Notes: generated from the letters alone by a model not told the origin. 51,295 bases of DNA from Desulfitibacter alkalitolerans DSM 16504 (GCF_000620305.1 NZ_KK211103.1:187664-238958), one strand, 5' to 3'; positions 8,754 through 18,017 are shown, counted from the first letter of the stretch. Translations and numbers: made by a program.

Positions 8754-10184
8754 TTAGTTTCTCAAATATTTAGTAGGATTATCCGGTCGACCATTTATTC
8801 TTACCTCAAAGTGCAGATGGGGCCCAGTGCTTCTACCAGTACTGCCAACCCTTATAATTAAATCTCCTCGTTCCACCTGATCTCCATTACTTACTAGTCT
8901 TTGAGATGCGTGGGCATAATAGGTTGTAACTCCATCCCCATGGTCAATAATAACTAGATTGCCGTATCCGCCTTGCCAACCGGAGAATATAACCCTGCCA
9001 GCCTCCGCTGCATATACTGGATCTCCAGTTTTACCATTAATATCAATACCTGAATGGAACCCACCCCTTCTTTGACCAAAGGGCGATGTAATGTTACCCC
9101 TGAGGGGCCAACCTAGCGGACCAGTCCCTCCGCCACCTCTGGAAGCTACTAATAACTTGGTACCAACAGCAACAACCTGGGTTTTGGGCTCCTCTATTAC
9201 TACTTCATTAATCTTATTCCTTTCCAAGGTTCTGCCATTTTCCATTGTTACAATATATGTTACCTCTTTTTTGCCCCTTGTTCCTCTTTCCTGAATCTGG
9301 CTCTGGCCCCTCCAGAGAGAGTCATTATATACATTTTTCACAGGAAAGGGAATAGTTTCCTGTGCAATTTGTTCATACTTTACCTGTACGTTAAAAGCAG
9401 GCTCTGGTTTTACTAACCTCAGTTTTTGTCCTATCTGCAGACGACTAACATCAATGTCAGGATTTGCTTCTTCTAGTTCACTGACACGTATTCCATTTTT
9501 CTGGGCAATTGTCCACAAAGAATCTCCCGATGCAACTTCATAGTAGGTGACCTTTTCCTCACCAAACTTTAAAAGCTCCAAAGCCTCTTCAAATGATATT
9601 ATCTCTTCCATTTCAACATCCACAGGTTCAAAAGTGATATTTTCTGCTGTGGAAACTTCCAGCACATTTACTTCAAAGCCATTACCGTTTTTAGGCAAGT
9701 AACTTTCCTTTACTTCCTGAATTACCTTTTCAGCTAATTGCTTGTTTTCTAATATTGCCTTAATCTCGCCATTAACTGATATACCAATGGCTCCATAGTG
9801 GAATACCAGACTATCTCTTAATATATTAGCAATATCTTCCTGTGCCATTATGGCCTTTTTTGTCAGCTTTATTGGTTCAAACTCAATAACGCTTATGCAG
9901 TTTACACTTAACCCATTAGCTTCCTTTTCTTTATGTAGTTCCTCTACTATTTCCTCTACCTGGTTCTGTGTTTGTGCTGTACCCACAACCGAACCGTCAA
10001 CTATTACATTTACTGCATTTGGTTGAATATATATATTATATGCAAATACACTTGCTAAAAGTATTAATACTAAACCACCTATTGCTGCGCCCTTGAATCT
10101 GCCAAGGTTTTCTCTATCTATACCCCCAAAACGCGACCTGGCTTGCTTCTCTTTACTCGTTGATGACACTTTATTCCCCCACAT
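8754..10184 (-). CDS. Cell-wall metallopeptidase with LysM, G5 and M23 domains
   Basis: 476 residues. A basic N-terminus and one membrane anchor (about 31-52) are followed by a long extracellular region. That region has a LysM peptidoglycan-binding module (around 212-257, with SGDSLWTIAQKNG and LQIGQKL), a G5 domain, and a C-terminal LytM/M23 domain with zinc ligands in HSGIDI and HLHFEV. It should cut peptidoglycan cross-bridges outside the membrane, during growth or sporulation. The start may be the ATG at 10184, behind overlapping GGAGGGAGG, or an in-frame GTG five codons later. It is monocistronic between an intergenic region and a terminator. Confidence 0.9.
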   Translation of the reverse strand: MWGNKVSSTSKEKQARSRFGGIDRENLGRFKGAAIGGLVLILLASVFAYNIYIQPNAVNVIVDGSVVGTAQTQNQVEEIVEELHKEKEANGLSVNCISVIEFEPIKLTKKAIMAQEDIANILRDSLVFHYGAIGISVNGEIKAILENKQLAEKVIQEVKESYLPKNGNGFEVNVLEVSTAENITFEPVDVEMEEIISFEEALELLKFGEEKVTYYEVASGDSLWTIAQKNGIRVSELEEANPDIDVSRLQIGQKLRLVKPEPAFNVQVKYEQIAQETIPFPVKNVYNDSLWRGQSQIQERGTRGKKEVTYIVTMENGRTLERNKINEVVIEEPKTQVVAVGTKLLVASRGGGGTGPLGWPLRGNITSPFGQRRGGFHSGIDINGKTGDPVYAAEAGRVIFSGWQGGYGNLVIIDHGDGVTTYYAHASQRLVSNGDQVERGDLIIRVGSTGRSTGPHLHFEVRINGRPDNPTKYLRN

Positions 10185-10394
10185 CCTCCCTCCGAGATTT
10201 TGAGCCCCTAATCTATTGTATGCTTTTGGGCCTGTCCAAATTGTGTAAAATTATTCTATTTGGTAAAATTCACACATAAAAATTATACCATAAAAAACTA
10301 AATTTCTGAAGAAAAACCTTGGTTATTTTATCGATTTAAAAATTAAATCCATGCAGCTCTCTTTTTAGTCAACTCAGGCAGAAGACACCAGTGA

Positions 10395-11144
10395 CTAGTG
10401 ATTCTGGCAGACAAATTTTAAGACTTCTTCAATACTAGTAGCCACAGGAAAGTCATGTGTAATCTTTCTCTTAATAACTACTATGGGAATCTTGGTTTCT
10501 AATGCAGCTGCAAGCTTATTATCTGTACCCCCAGACTTGCCGCTGTCACGTGTAACTATAATATCAGAATTGTACATTCTAAAGGTTGCTTTATTTATTT
10601 TTACTGAAAAAGGTCCCTGCATGGCAATAATGTCTTTTGCCGCCACTCCCATATCCTGACACTTCTTAATAACCTTCCAATCAGGCAGAACCCTGACTAC
10701 AACTCTTTTCCCCCTTAATTTATCATTATTAATAAACTTCTCCAGATTATAACTCCCTGTTGTCAGGAAAATAGTGTTGATACCCTTTATAGCTATCTTT
10801 TCAATAGCTTCCTCAAAGGAATAGACTGTTTTTATTAAAGGACTGCTGGGAAGCTCCAATTCCTCTCTTAAAAAACGAATATATCTTGGTTTGTTTGCCA
10901 GGGCAGAGAGCATGCTGTGGTAGTTATTGCTATTTTCCAAATCAGCATCCACCACACATTTTACTTTAGAAAAGTCAATCAAATGGAAAGTCTCAGCGTC
11001 AACTAAGCATTCATCAAATGATAATTTTTTAAGATTCTCCCTGCTGGTCCGTGTTTTAGCCAGAATTCTCAGCTCATGGCCTTGAGCAGCAATTTTTTCA
11101 GCAATTTCTATTCCTTCCCTTACACCTACCAAAAGAAAAATCAT
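10395..11144 (-). CDS. CobK/CbiJ-like precorrin-6A reductase paralogue
   Basis: 249 residues with the plan of precorrin-6A reductase. It has an N-terminal nucleotide-binding segment (MIFLLVGVREG), a middle with VVRVLPDWKVIKKCQDMG, and a C-terminal AMQGPFS and VTRDSGKSGGTDNKLAAAL that match the CobK signature. It is the second such protein in the window (the other is at 27.4-28.1 kb) and is clearly diverged. It lies downstream of the cbiMNQO cobalt transporter and probably belongs to its B12-controlled transcript. Whether it has the same activity, a different corrinoid substrate, or a redundant role cannot be told. Confidence 0.75.
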   Translation of the reverse strand: MIFLLVGVREGIEIAEKIAAQGHELRILAKTRTSRENLKKLSFDECLVDAETFHLIDFSKVKCVVDADLENSNNYHSMLSALANKPRYIRFLREELELPSSPLIKTVYSFEEAIEKIAIKGINTIFLTTGSYNLEKFINNDKLRGKRVVVRVLPDWKVIKKCQDMGVAAKDIIAMQGPFSVKINKATFRMYNSDIIVTRDSGKSGGTDNKLAAALETKIPIVVIKRKITHDFPVATSIEEVLKFVCQNH

Positions 11145-11223
11145 TTAAGCCACCCCAATTAAGGAATAATAAAGTACATCTAAGAGCAAAAAACTAATAA
11201 CCCCCAGTTGGGACTAAATAGTT

Positions 11224-12075
11224 CTACGCGCGTGCGCGTTTAATTAATGAAAAAATTTGAAAAAGTTCTTGCTTATTCTTGGGAGGGTTAGATTCTAAAT
11301 CTACTAATTCACATTTCTTTAAATAATCCCAGATATCAAGTATTACCGGTGTTTCCATACAGGAGCTGCTTACCCATGCATTATTAGAAAATACCTCAAA
11401 GGGAGTTCCTTTACCCAATATCCTTCCTTTGTCCAGTATAAATATGGTGTCTGCCCATGAATATGCCATATTAACATCATGTGTCGAAATAAGAATAGTT
11501 TTTCCATCTTGATGCAGTTGATTAAGCACATTTATCATTATCTTTGAATTGCAAGGGTCTAGTCCTGCAGTTGGCTCATCACAAACAACCATTTCCGGTT
11601 CCATAACTAATACCCCTGCCAAAGCAACCATTTTTTTTTGACCCACACTTAAAAAATGAGTTGGTTTATGAAATAAATTGTCAATACCAAGCTGCTCACC
11701 GACCTGATGTATTCTTTTTAATGCTGCTTCTCTAGGAACACCAATGTTCATTAGGCCAAAAGAGATATCCTGGATAACACTTGCAGAGAAAAGCTGGTTA
11801 TCAGGATTTTGAAAAAGAATACCTACTAATTTCTTGATATTATTTAAAAAACTTTTTTGATATGTATATTGTTCACCTTTATAAAACATCTCCCCAGAGG
11901 TTGGTTTTAATAATCCATTTAAATGTAAAAGCAGAGTTGATTTTCCAGCGCCATTTGGCCCCAAAATTGCTGCCCTGGTATTAAGCTCTATGGCCATATT
12001 AACTCCCTGCAGTGCATTAGTTCCATCACTATACTGATAAGATAAATTTTTGGCTTCAATAATATTTTTTGGCAA
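11224..12075 (-). CDS. cbiO: Cobalt ECF transporter ATPase CbiO
   Basis: 283 residues, an ABC ATPase of the energy-coupling-factor type. Walker A GPNGAGKST is at about 39-47; the signature LSVGQKK and Walker B VVCDEPTAGLD follow, then a C-terminal extension. It powers cobalt uptake with CbiQ, CbiM and CbiN. A TTG start at 12075 fits best: GGGAGG stands seven bases before it, and the stop of cbiQ is two bases away. An upstream in-frame TTG lies inside the ribosome site. The protein ends in an Arg-Ala run encoded by a cgcgcg-rich tract. Confidence 0.92.
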   Translation of the reverse strand: MPKNIIEAKNLSYQYSDGTNALQGVNMAIELNTRAAILGPNGAGKSTLLLHLNGLLKPTSGEMFYKGEQYTYQKSFLNNIKKLVGILFQNPDNQLFSASVIQDISFGLMNIGVPREAALKRIHQVGEQLGIDNLFHKPTHFLSVGQKKMVALAGVLVMEPEMVVCDEPTAGLDPCNSKIMINVLNQLHQDGKTILISTHDVNMAYSWADTIFILDKGRILGKGTPFEVFSNNAWVSSSCMETPVILDIWDYLKKCELVDLESNPPKNKQELFQIFSLIKRARA

Positions 12076-12076
12076 C

Positions 12077-12850
12077 CTAAAACCTCCCAATGAAGTATGT
12101 TAGAACAATTACGGCATCAAAGGCTAATATCCCAGCAAGGTTTCTTTTTTTAGGCTGATATTCTTCCTCAATAACCCTTAATTCACCATTAAACCCTCTA
12201 GAAAGAAGCGCATTGTATGTTTCATCAGTATTTTTAATACATTTAATAAACAAATTAGAGCACAGGTAAGAAAGTGACTTGAGCTTACCCATAAAGCCAT
12301 TATAACCACACCTGGATACTTGTGAAATGTAAATATTATTGGCTGTTTTAAAAAATACAAAAATATTATTGTAAATAAGGACCATTAAGTCAATTATGAT
12401 ATCTGGAACCATAAGCTTGCGAAGAACATAGATAATCTGAGTCATTGGTGTGGTAAGTGCCAGGAAGTACAAACATGTCACTGCTGCATTAGCTCTAAAA
12501 AATAGGTTGATTGAGCTTAATAAAGTTTCATTTGTTACGCCAATCCATAAAGAACCAATTTTAAATGACAGCAAAAAATTTAAGGGTGTAATGGTAATAC
12601 TCACAGCAACTGCAGCACATCCTATTATCAGAAACCCCATTGGCAGCAGCATTAATTTTAAAAAGGTTTTATAATTTACCCTGGCCACTATAATTATTAT
12701 CAGCGACATTATAATGGCAACAAAAACAGAAATGACTATGGAGTTAAGAATAAGGACCAGGGCCATGGTTAGAAGAGCAAACATGAACTTTTCTCCGGGG
12801 TGAACATCCCGGAGAAAAGAAAAATAAGCATATTGATCAATGTGTGTCAT
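12077..12850 (-). CDS. cbiQ: Cobalt ECF transporter membrane subunit CbiQ
   Basis: 257 residues with five to six membrane helices. It has the coupling-helix segments of the T component, seen in NDETYNALLSRGFNGELRV (ARG-type motif reading SRG). It connects the CbiO ATPase to CbiM. Its ATG overlaps the cbiN stop (ATGA), which implies translational coupling. Length and layout match CbiQ. Confidence 0.9.
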   Translation of the reverse strand: MTHIDQYAYFSFLRDVHPGEKFMFALLTMALVLILNSIVISVFVAIIMSLIIIIVARVNYKTFLKLMLLPMGFLIIGCAAVAVSITITPLNFLLSFKIGSLWIGVTNETLLSSINLFFRANAAVTCLYFLALTTPMTQIIYVLRKLMVPDIIIDLMVLIYNNIFVFFKTANNIYISQVSRCGYNGFMGKLKSLSYLCSNLFIKCIKNTDETYNALLSRGFNGELRVIEEEYQPKKRNLAGILAFDAVIVLTYFIGRF

Positions 12851-13137
12851 GCAGCATTACACCCACTTCTTTTTTGACCAATTCTATAACCCAGATAAAA
12901 ACAGATAAACCCCGCACCAATGGCGGCCTGCAGTGCAAACAGCAGGCTTTCAATTTCTCCCCCTGGAGGCTCCCATACAGAAGCAAACCATGGTTCATAA
13001 TTAGGATTTATTTCTCCAACTGCTTCTTCTGCTAACCCATCCGCACCTTCAAACTCTGTACCAAAGTTAATTATCAAAGGGACAATAATTAATCCAATTA
13101 GCAACAACATCAATAAAACATTATTTTTACCAGACAC
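12847..13137 (-). CDS. cbiN: Cobalt transport accessory protein CbiN
   Basis: 96 residues: an N-terminal helix (about 8-24), an extracytoplasmic loop with EFEGADGLAEEAVGEINPNYEPW, and a C-terminal helix. This is the usual two-helix CbiN that stimulates CbiM-dependent cobalt uptake. The start is GTG at 13137 behind GGGTGGTGA. It overlaps cbiQ by four bases. Confidence 0.92.
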   Translation of the reverse strand: MSGKNNVLLMLLLIGLIIVPLIINFGTEFEGADGLAEEAVGEINPNYEPWFASVWEPPGGEIESLLFALQAAIGAGFICFYLGYRIGQKRSGCNAA

Positions 13138-13170
13138 TAGAAGTCACCACCCTTAAACAAAAATTAGGAA

Positions 13171-13893
13171 TCAAGAAATATTTAGCCCCTCTATCTCTTG
13201 CTTACTGTATGTGTAAAGTAAATTTAGAACCATAACTGTTAAAATTCCTTCAATTATGGAAATGGGAATCTGAGTAAGTCCAAAGACACCCACAAATTTT
13301 ATCCATGACGCGTAAATGCCACCAACCTCAGAGGGATGGGCTAATGCTAACTGTAAAGCTGTCACCATATAGGTGGCAAAGCTTCCAATTGCTGCTCCAA
13401 AAAAAATTGATGCCCATCTGGGAGCTCCAAGCTTTTTTAAAACTATGTAAAATCCATATGTAACAAAGGGACCCACAATTGCCATTGAAAAAACATTTGC
13501 ACCAAGGGTTGTTAGTCCTCCATGGGCTAAAAGAACAGCTTGAAATACCAGAACTATCAAACCTATAACAACCATAATAGTTGGCCCGAAAAGAATAGTC
13601 CCTAGACCCATGCCTGTAGCATGTGACGAACTCCCAGTAATAGAAGGAAGTTTTAAAGCCGACATTACAAAGGTGAAAGCACCAGCAAAAGCAACAAGCA
13701 AAATTGTTTTTGGATTTTCCTTAACAAGCCTGTTAATATATCGAATCCCTAGGATTAAAAATGGCAGCATTATTATTGACCAAAACCCTGCCCATCCCAT
13801 GGGCAAAAACCCCTCCATAATATGCATTGCAGCTGCTTCCTCAGGAATAATAAACAAACATAATAGTACTGCTAATCCAGTTAATAACCTCAT
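13171..13893 (-). CDS. cbiM: Cobalt substrate-binding membrane protein CbiM
   Basis: 240 residues. A cleavable signal (about 1-22) precedes MHIMEGFLP; in CbiM/NikM proteins the exposed Met-His of this segment binds the metal. Later motifs include TGSSSHATGMGLG and the loop LAHGGLTTLGANVFSMAIVGP, both typical. It is the S component that selects Co(II). It is the first gene of cbiMNQO and lies behind a cobalamin riboswitch, so B12 should repress it. GGGGGAGTGA precedes the ATG. Confidence 0.95.
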   Translation of the reverse strand: MRLLTGLAVLLCLFIIPEEAAAMHIMEGFLPMGWAGFWSIIMLPFLILGIRYINRLVKENPKTILLVAFAGAFTFVMSALKLPSITGSSSHATGMGLGTILFGPTIMVVIGLIVLVFQAVLLAHGGLTTLGANVFSMAIVGPFVTYGFYIVLKKLGAPRWASIFFGAAIGSFATYMVTALQLALAHPSEVGGIYASWIKFVGVFGLTQIPISIIEGILTVMVLNLLYTYSKQEIEGLNIS

Positions 13894-14165
13894 ATAAATT
13901 CACTCCCCCATTTTTATTCAATACTCTTAATCCAATCCATTCAAAACCTATCAGCAGCAAAATACATAAAAAAACAGCACCAAACTAATCACCTCACAAT
14001 AGATGAATTAGAATAGGCTGTGTACTGGCTATAGTGTCATCATATGCATAAGCTATCTTAAGCATATTCCCCTTACAGTCATAGGCTCGGACTTTCACCG
14101 ATTTATTTTAAGCTTAATCCCTCAGGATAAGCACCTAACATTATTTACTTTAGAACCATGGATAT
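13894..14165 (-). other. Leader between the riboswitch terminator and cbiM, no gene seen
   Basis: About 270 AT-rich bases between the terminator hairpin and the cbiM ATG. I find no open frame with a ribosome site and no clear promoter. It would be the distal part of the cbiM leader RNA. Confidence 0.4.
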
Positions 14166-14197
14166 AAAACAAAAACCTGTACCACATGGGATACAGG
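14166..14197 (-). terminator. Terminator in the expression platform of the cbiM riboswitch
   Basis: On the minus strand a hairpin CCTGTA...TACAGG (arms at 14192-14197 and 14176-14181) is followed by TTTTTGTTTTAT. It lies about 60 bases downstream of the riboswitch aptamer, where a regulated terminator would sit. Confidence 0.65.
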
Positions 14198-14255
14198 AAT
14201 ATAACGAAATTATTTCATACGCCCATACACCGTGGGTACGACAAGAAATACTAAA

Positions 14256-14415
14256 CAAGCAGGTATCCTGACTTAGGCTCATCATTTCTTTAGCACCTTC
14301 CCAGACTCCCTAAAGAGTTAAACCCAGTGGCATATTGCTAAGAAATTCACCATTACAGTGGCGGGACCGTGCTGGAATTACACCAGCTTCCCATTTAATT
14401 TCCATTATGGAAACT
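14256..14415 (-). promoter_or_regulatory. Cobalamin riboswitch upstream of cbiMNQO
   Basis: Read on the minus strand, the region holds the B12 box GCCACTG within GGTCCCGCCACTG. It is preceded by a GGGAAGCTGGTG...CCAGCAC stem and followed by GGTGCTAAAG, TGAGCC and GTCAGGATACCTGC. These are the conserved blocks of adenosylcobalamin-sensing aptamers in the usual order. It lies about 360 bases before cbiM, with a terminator between, so bound cobalamin should stop transcription of the cobalt importer. Ends are approximate. Confidence 0.92.
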
Positions 14416-14549
14416 TGTTTAATACCATATTTAATTAATAATTATTCTATCATGATATTTGGATAATTTCAATTTCTATTTCAATTCATTTTAAAAAAAC
14501 TATTGCATTTGAGCAAACTATTGCATTATTGCATTTTTAGATTTAAGTC

Positions 14550-15962
14550 CTATCGCTCATTAGCTATTCTTTCACTTACATACAAATAGATTGCTGCTTC
14601 TAATCTAACTTTCTGCAAAAAGCACCCCATTTGGTAAGGCTTTTCTATTATTCCATTATTGGCAGCTGCATTGGCATGGCAGCCACCGCTGCATAGATAT
14701 CTAGCCCAACAGCTTTTACATTCTTCCTTGTTATAAATATGGGCTTTTTTAAAACCCTCAACTAGCTCACTGTTAACTACGCCTTGAAATAAATCCCCCA
14801 AACGATATTCTTCTTTGCCAACAAATTGATGGCATGGATACAGGTCACCCTCCGGCGTCACTGCAAGATACTGAAAGCCTGCACCGCAACCAGTTAATCT
14901 TTTGGGTAAACATGGGCCCCTCTCCAGATCCACATTATAATGAAAGAAATTGAAGGGTTTCCCTGCTGCTTTTCTTTTTAGATATTCTCTGGCCAGTCTG
15001 GCATACTCATTTTTTAGCCTTTCCTTATCCTTTTCTTGAAAGGCAAACGCCTCAGCAGAATTGGCTACTACTGGTTCTAAAGAAATTTCAGTATAACCCT
15101 CATCGGCTAAAAACAAGACGTCTTCTGCAAAATCCAGGTTGTTCCTTGTAAAGGTTCCCCTAACATAGTAGTTTTCACCCTTGCGAGAATTCACGAGGGA
15201 TTTTATCTTTGGTGATATTAGATCGTAGCTTCCATCTCCGGAAGGTACTGGCCGCATTTTATCATGAATTGCTTTTCGACCATCTATACTCAATACCACA
15301 CTAATATTTTCCCTGTTTAAGAACTCTTCCTTTTCCTGATTTAAAAGTAATCCATTTGTAGTTAAGGTAAACCTGAAGGTTTTACCCTTTTGGGAAGCCT
15401 TTTGTTTTCCATATTCAACTAGTTTTTTAACTGTATCCCAGTTTAGTAAAGGCTCCCCCCCAAAAAAGTCCACTTCGCATGTGGGCCTATTCCCGGAATT
15501 ATCAATAAGAAAGTCTAAAGCTCTTTTTCCTACCTCTAAGCTCATGCTGTTTTTTGGACCACCAAAGTTACCTTTGCCTGCAAAGCAATAGGAACAAGCA
15601 AGATTACAGTCATGGGAAATATGTAGGCACAAGGATTTAATTACATTTTCCAATTTACTTACAACACTTTCCTGGGATATGGTACTTGCCCCAAAAAGGG
15701 TACCCTCCTCAACCAGGGAATAAAGCTCTTGCAAAGCTTCATCAACAACTACATTAGAGTACTTTTCTAACTGTTTCCTAAAAAGCTTTTCATTGGCGCC
15801 GCTGTTTTTTAAGGCATCCAAAGTACTCCACATTATCTCATCTAATATATGAACACTTCCACTATTTACGTCAAACAAAATATATAAGTCCTCATAAGCA
15901 AAGAAGTGAATCTCTGTCTCCATTTGCCCAAGTGCTGCCTTTTCCAAAAAAAAGTCTATCAT
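14550..15962 (-). CDS. SCIFF-type radical SAM/SPASM peptide maturase
   Basis: 470 residues. The N-terminal part has FDVNSGSVHILDEI, typical of SCIFF maturases. The radical SAM cluster CNLACSYC (C119, C123, C126) follows, then DFFGGEPLLNW. The C-terminal SPASM region has GCGAG, LYPCHQF and CKSCWARYLCSGGC and would bind auxiliary Fe-S clusters. Known members form Cys-to-residue thioether bonds in a small Cys-rich peptide. The ATG at 15962, with GGGGG upstream, is preferred to a GTG that overlaps the previous gene and lacks a site. No SCIFF precursor is visible next to it; upstream lie tlpA and ccdA. Confidence 0.78.
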   Translation of the reverse strand: MIDFFLEKAALGQMETEIHFFAYEDLYILFDVNSGSVHILDEIMWSTLDALKNSGANEKLFRKQLEKYSNVVVDEALQELYSLVEEGTLFGASTISQESVVSKLENVIKSLCLHISHDCNLACSYCFAGKGNFGGPKNSMSLEVGKRALDFLIDNSGNRPTCEVDFFGGEPLLNWDTVKKLVEYGKQKASQKGKTFRFTLTTNGLLLNQEKEEFLNRENISVVLSIDGRKAIHDKMRPVPSGDGSYDLISPKIKSLVNSRKGENYYVRGTFTRNNLDFAEDVLFLADEGYTEISLEPVVANSAEAFAFQEKDKERLKNEYARLAREYLKRKAAGKPFNFFHYNVDLERGPCLPKRLTGCGAGFQYLAVTPEGDLYPCHQFVGKEEYRLGDLFQGVVNSELVEGFKKAHIYNKEECKSCWARYLCSGGCHANAAANNGIIEKPYQMGCFLQKVRLEAAIYLYVSERIANER

Positions 15963-15994
15963 TAATAAAAAACCCCCATTTGCTGTCTCTCTAA

Positions 15995-16501
15995 TCACAT
16001 GTTATTAAGCCAATTATTTAATGTCTTAAGATCTATTGGTCCTTCAACACTTTCAACCAGCTCCCCATTAGGATTTAACAAAAAGTTAGCTGGTATAAAT
16101 CTAGATGGAAAATATTCTGATGTTTTACCTTCTTTATCAGCCAGCACCAGAAAGGGCAGATCAGCCCATTCTAACAAATTAATTACATCATTAAAGTTTC
16201 TTTCATTTCGAGTGATATTAACTGCAACAAGATTAACCCTTTTTGCAAACTCGTCATGGGATTCTTTTAGGTATAACAATTCATCTACACAGGAGGGACA
16301 CCACGTGGCCCACTTTACCACAAGGGTAGGCCGTGAAGCAAGATCACTTTCTGAAATCATTTCACCATTAATTACCTCCATGGTCATCAAAGCTTCCATA
16401 GGTCCTTCAGTTTTTTCAGTGCTTTGCTGATAAAATAAAACACCAGCCACACCTAGCACCAATAACAGCAATCCTATGGTTAAATAGTTTTTCTTGCTCA
16501 A
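15995..16501 (-). CDS. Membrane-anchored thiol-disulfide oxidoreductase (TlpA/ResA-like)
   Basis: 168 residues. An N-terminal membrane anchor (about 6-24) is followed by a thioredoxin fold with the active site WATWCPSC (C68, C71) and the cis-Pro region RFIPANFLL. ResA-type proteins reduce the haem-binding cysteines of apocytochrome c outside the membrane, with electrons from CcdA, which is encoded just upstream. The TTG at 16501 is favoured: GGAGG lies eight bases before it, whereas an in-frame GTG touches the site. Confidence 0.88.
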   Translation of the reverse strand: MSKKNYLTIGLLLLVLGVAGVLFYQQSTEKTEGPMEALMTMEVINGEMISESDLASRPTLVVKWATWCPSCVDELLYLKESHDEFAKRVNLVAVNITRNERNFNDVINLLEWADLPFLVLADKEGKTSEYFPSRFIPANFLLNPNGELVESVEGPIDLKTLNNWLNNM

Positions 16502-16569
16502 TGAAAACACCTCCGGTTAATTTAATGGGATATAAACAATAAGATAGTGGAACCCATCCCTTTATCTTA

Positions 16570-17238
16570 TTATGAGAGGTAAGCAGACAGTTGGGTAAAC
16601 TTTCCAGTCATGATTAAGAACCCAAGAATAATGAGAATTGCCCCAGCCATTTTATTAAGGTACCAGCTGAATCTTGCAAGATTATTGGCCGATTTCATTA
16701 TTTTACCCCAGAATAATGCAGCAGCCACAAAGGGAATGCCAAGTCCCAGTGAATAAAATGTTAGTAGCATTCCTCCATAGACAATTGAGGCTTCTGTACT
16801 GGCAATTATAAGAATAGATGCTAGAAAGGGACCTACGCAAGGGGTCCAGGCTACAGAAAAAGCTACCCCCAATAAAAAGCCATTGCTGTACTTGGGAGAC
16901 TTCATTCCCCCTCTATGGAGAAATGATAGTTCAACCAGACCCAGCATATGCAGCCCAAAAATGACTATAATTGTTCCCCCAATTATATTAATACTTGTTT
17001 GATATGCAGTTAAAAACTGTCCAATTGTACTTGCTGACAAGCCCATTAAAACGAAGATAACAGAAAAGCCTGCCACAAAGCTCAATGACTTGTAAAAAGC
17101 ATTCCAGTTTAAGCTTTTCCCCTGTTCCATGGCTGTTTCCCCTGTCAGAAAAGCCAGAAAGCCAGGAATTAGAGGAATTATACAGGGAGAAAAAAAGGAA
17201 AGAAGCCCTGCAGCAAAAGACGTTAAAATCAACAGCAT
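16570..17238 (-). CDS. ccdA: Thiol-electron transporter CcdA
   Basis: 222 residues with six membrane helices and the two family cysteines in FSPCIIPLIPG (C19) and AWTPCVGPFLA (C133). CcdA passes electrons from cytoplasmic thioredoxin through the membrane to TlpA/ResA-like proteins; both partners are encoded in this window. AGGATGTGATGGG precedes the ATG. It lies in a run of four co-directional genes (17.9 to 14.5 kb). Confidence 0.93.
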   Translation of the reverse strand: MLLILTSFAAGLLSFFSPCIIPLIPGFLAFLTGETAMEQGKSLNWNAFYKSLSFVAGFSVIFVLMGLSASTIGQFLTAYQTSINIIGGTIIVIFGLHMLGLVELSFLHRGGMKSPKYSNGFLLGVAFSVAWTPCVGPFLASILIIASTEASIVYGGMLLTFYSLGLGIPFVAAALFWGKIMKSANNLARFSWYLNKMAGAILIILGFLIMTGKFTQLSAYLS

Positions 17239-17256
17239 CCCATCACATCCTTTAGG

Positions 17257-17922
17257 CTACAATGATTTCAAGAATTTATTTTCTTGAATTAATAATAAAA
17301 TTAAAAGCTCACCGGCAACAGCAGCATCCTCAGTATGCAGGTATTGATTAGCAGTTGAGTCAAAATGCATACTCACATTTGATGGCACCTCTCCATCCCC
17401 TTTATAATACTTTATCTCAATGGGGAGCATTGGGAAAAAATCAAAAACTACTGTAAAGTCACCAAAACTCCTTTCAATGAAAAAACCCTTGTAAAATTCA
17501 AAAACCCTCTTAAGGTCGTACATGCTGGAGCTGTCAAAGAGACTTACCAGGGGCCTTATAGCTCTTTTTTCAAAGGCAGGATAATAAAGGCTGCCGCCTT
17601 CCAACTGCCTGAAGCTTACGGGTTCATTTGCCGGTTTTGTTCCCGTTGCTCTAGCAAGATAATTTATTGCAATGAGTCTCCATTCCAGCAAGGGAATCTC
17701 AAGGGTGTTTTTAAAAACCACTTCACCCGCTGGATATTTGACCTCCAGGCATTTGGCTAGACTTGTTAAAGCAATAGTGCTGGTTTTTTCATTATACACT
17801 GCTCCGGCTTTTTCACACATACTATCAGGTGTTTTTTTAGAAAAAGAATTAATTGCTGCATTAAAGGCGTCATCATATGATGGAATATTCGTTTTTTGCA
17901 GCATATAATTTCTTATATCCAT
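17257..17922 (-). CDS. DUF3786-like protein of unknown function
   Basis: 221 residues, soluble. The C-terminal half has GGSLYYPAFEKRAIRPL, FFPMLPIEIKYYKGDGEVPSNV, HFDSTANQYLHTEDAAV and a leucine-rich end, a pattern I associate with DUF3786. That family is common in anaerobes that use corrinoids, but its function is unknown to me. The ATG at 17922 has GAGGTG six bases upstream; earlier in-frame ATGs do not. It is the first gene of the DUF3786-ccdA-tlpA-maturase run. Confidence 0.6.
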   Translation of the reverse strand: MDIRNYMLQKTNIPSYDDAFNAAINSFSKKTPDSMCEKAGAVYNEKTSTIALTSLAKCLEVKYPAGEVVFKNTLEIPLLEWRLIAINYLARATGTKPANEPVSFRQLEGGSLYYPAFEKRAIRPLVSLFDSSSMYDLKRVFEFYKGFFIERSFGDFTVVFDFFPMLPIEIKYYKGDGEVPSNVSMHFDSTANQYLHTEDAAVAGELLILLLIQENKFLKSL

Positions 17923-18017
17923 ATTTAACACCTCATTTAACATTAACATCTCTTTTTTTTATTCTAATTTATTCTTCAGCCTCCAATAAATCACCTGCAA
18001 TAATAGTAAAAGGTTAT

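Noticed and set aside
11224-11240. Palindrome-like cgcgcgtgcgcg tract
   Set aside because: It encodes the Arg-Ala end of CbiO in frame; there is no need for another explanation.
13894-17257. Search for a SCIFF precursor (six Cys in about 45 residues) beside the maturase
   Set aside because: Scanning the gaps on the minus strand showed no Cys-rich short frame; the gaps are too short or hold the riboswitch.
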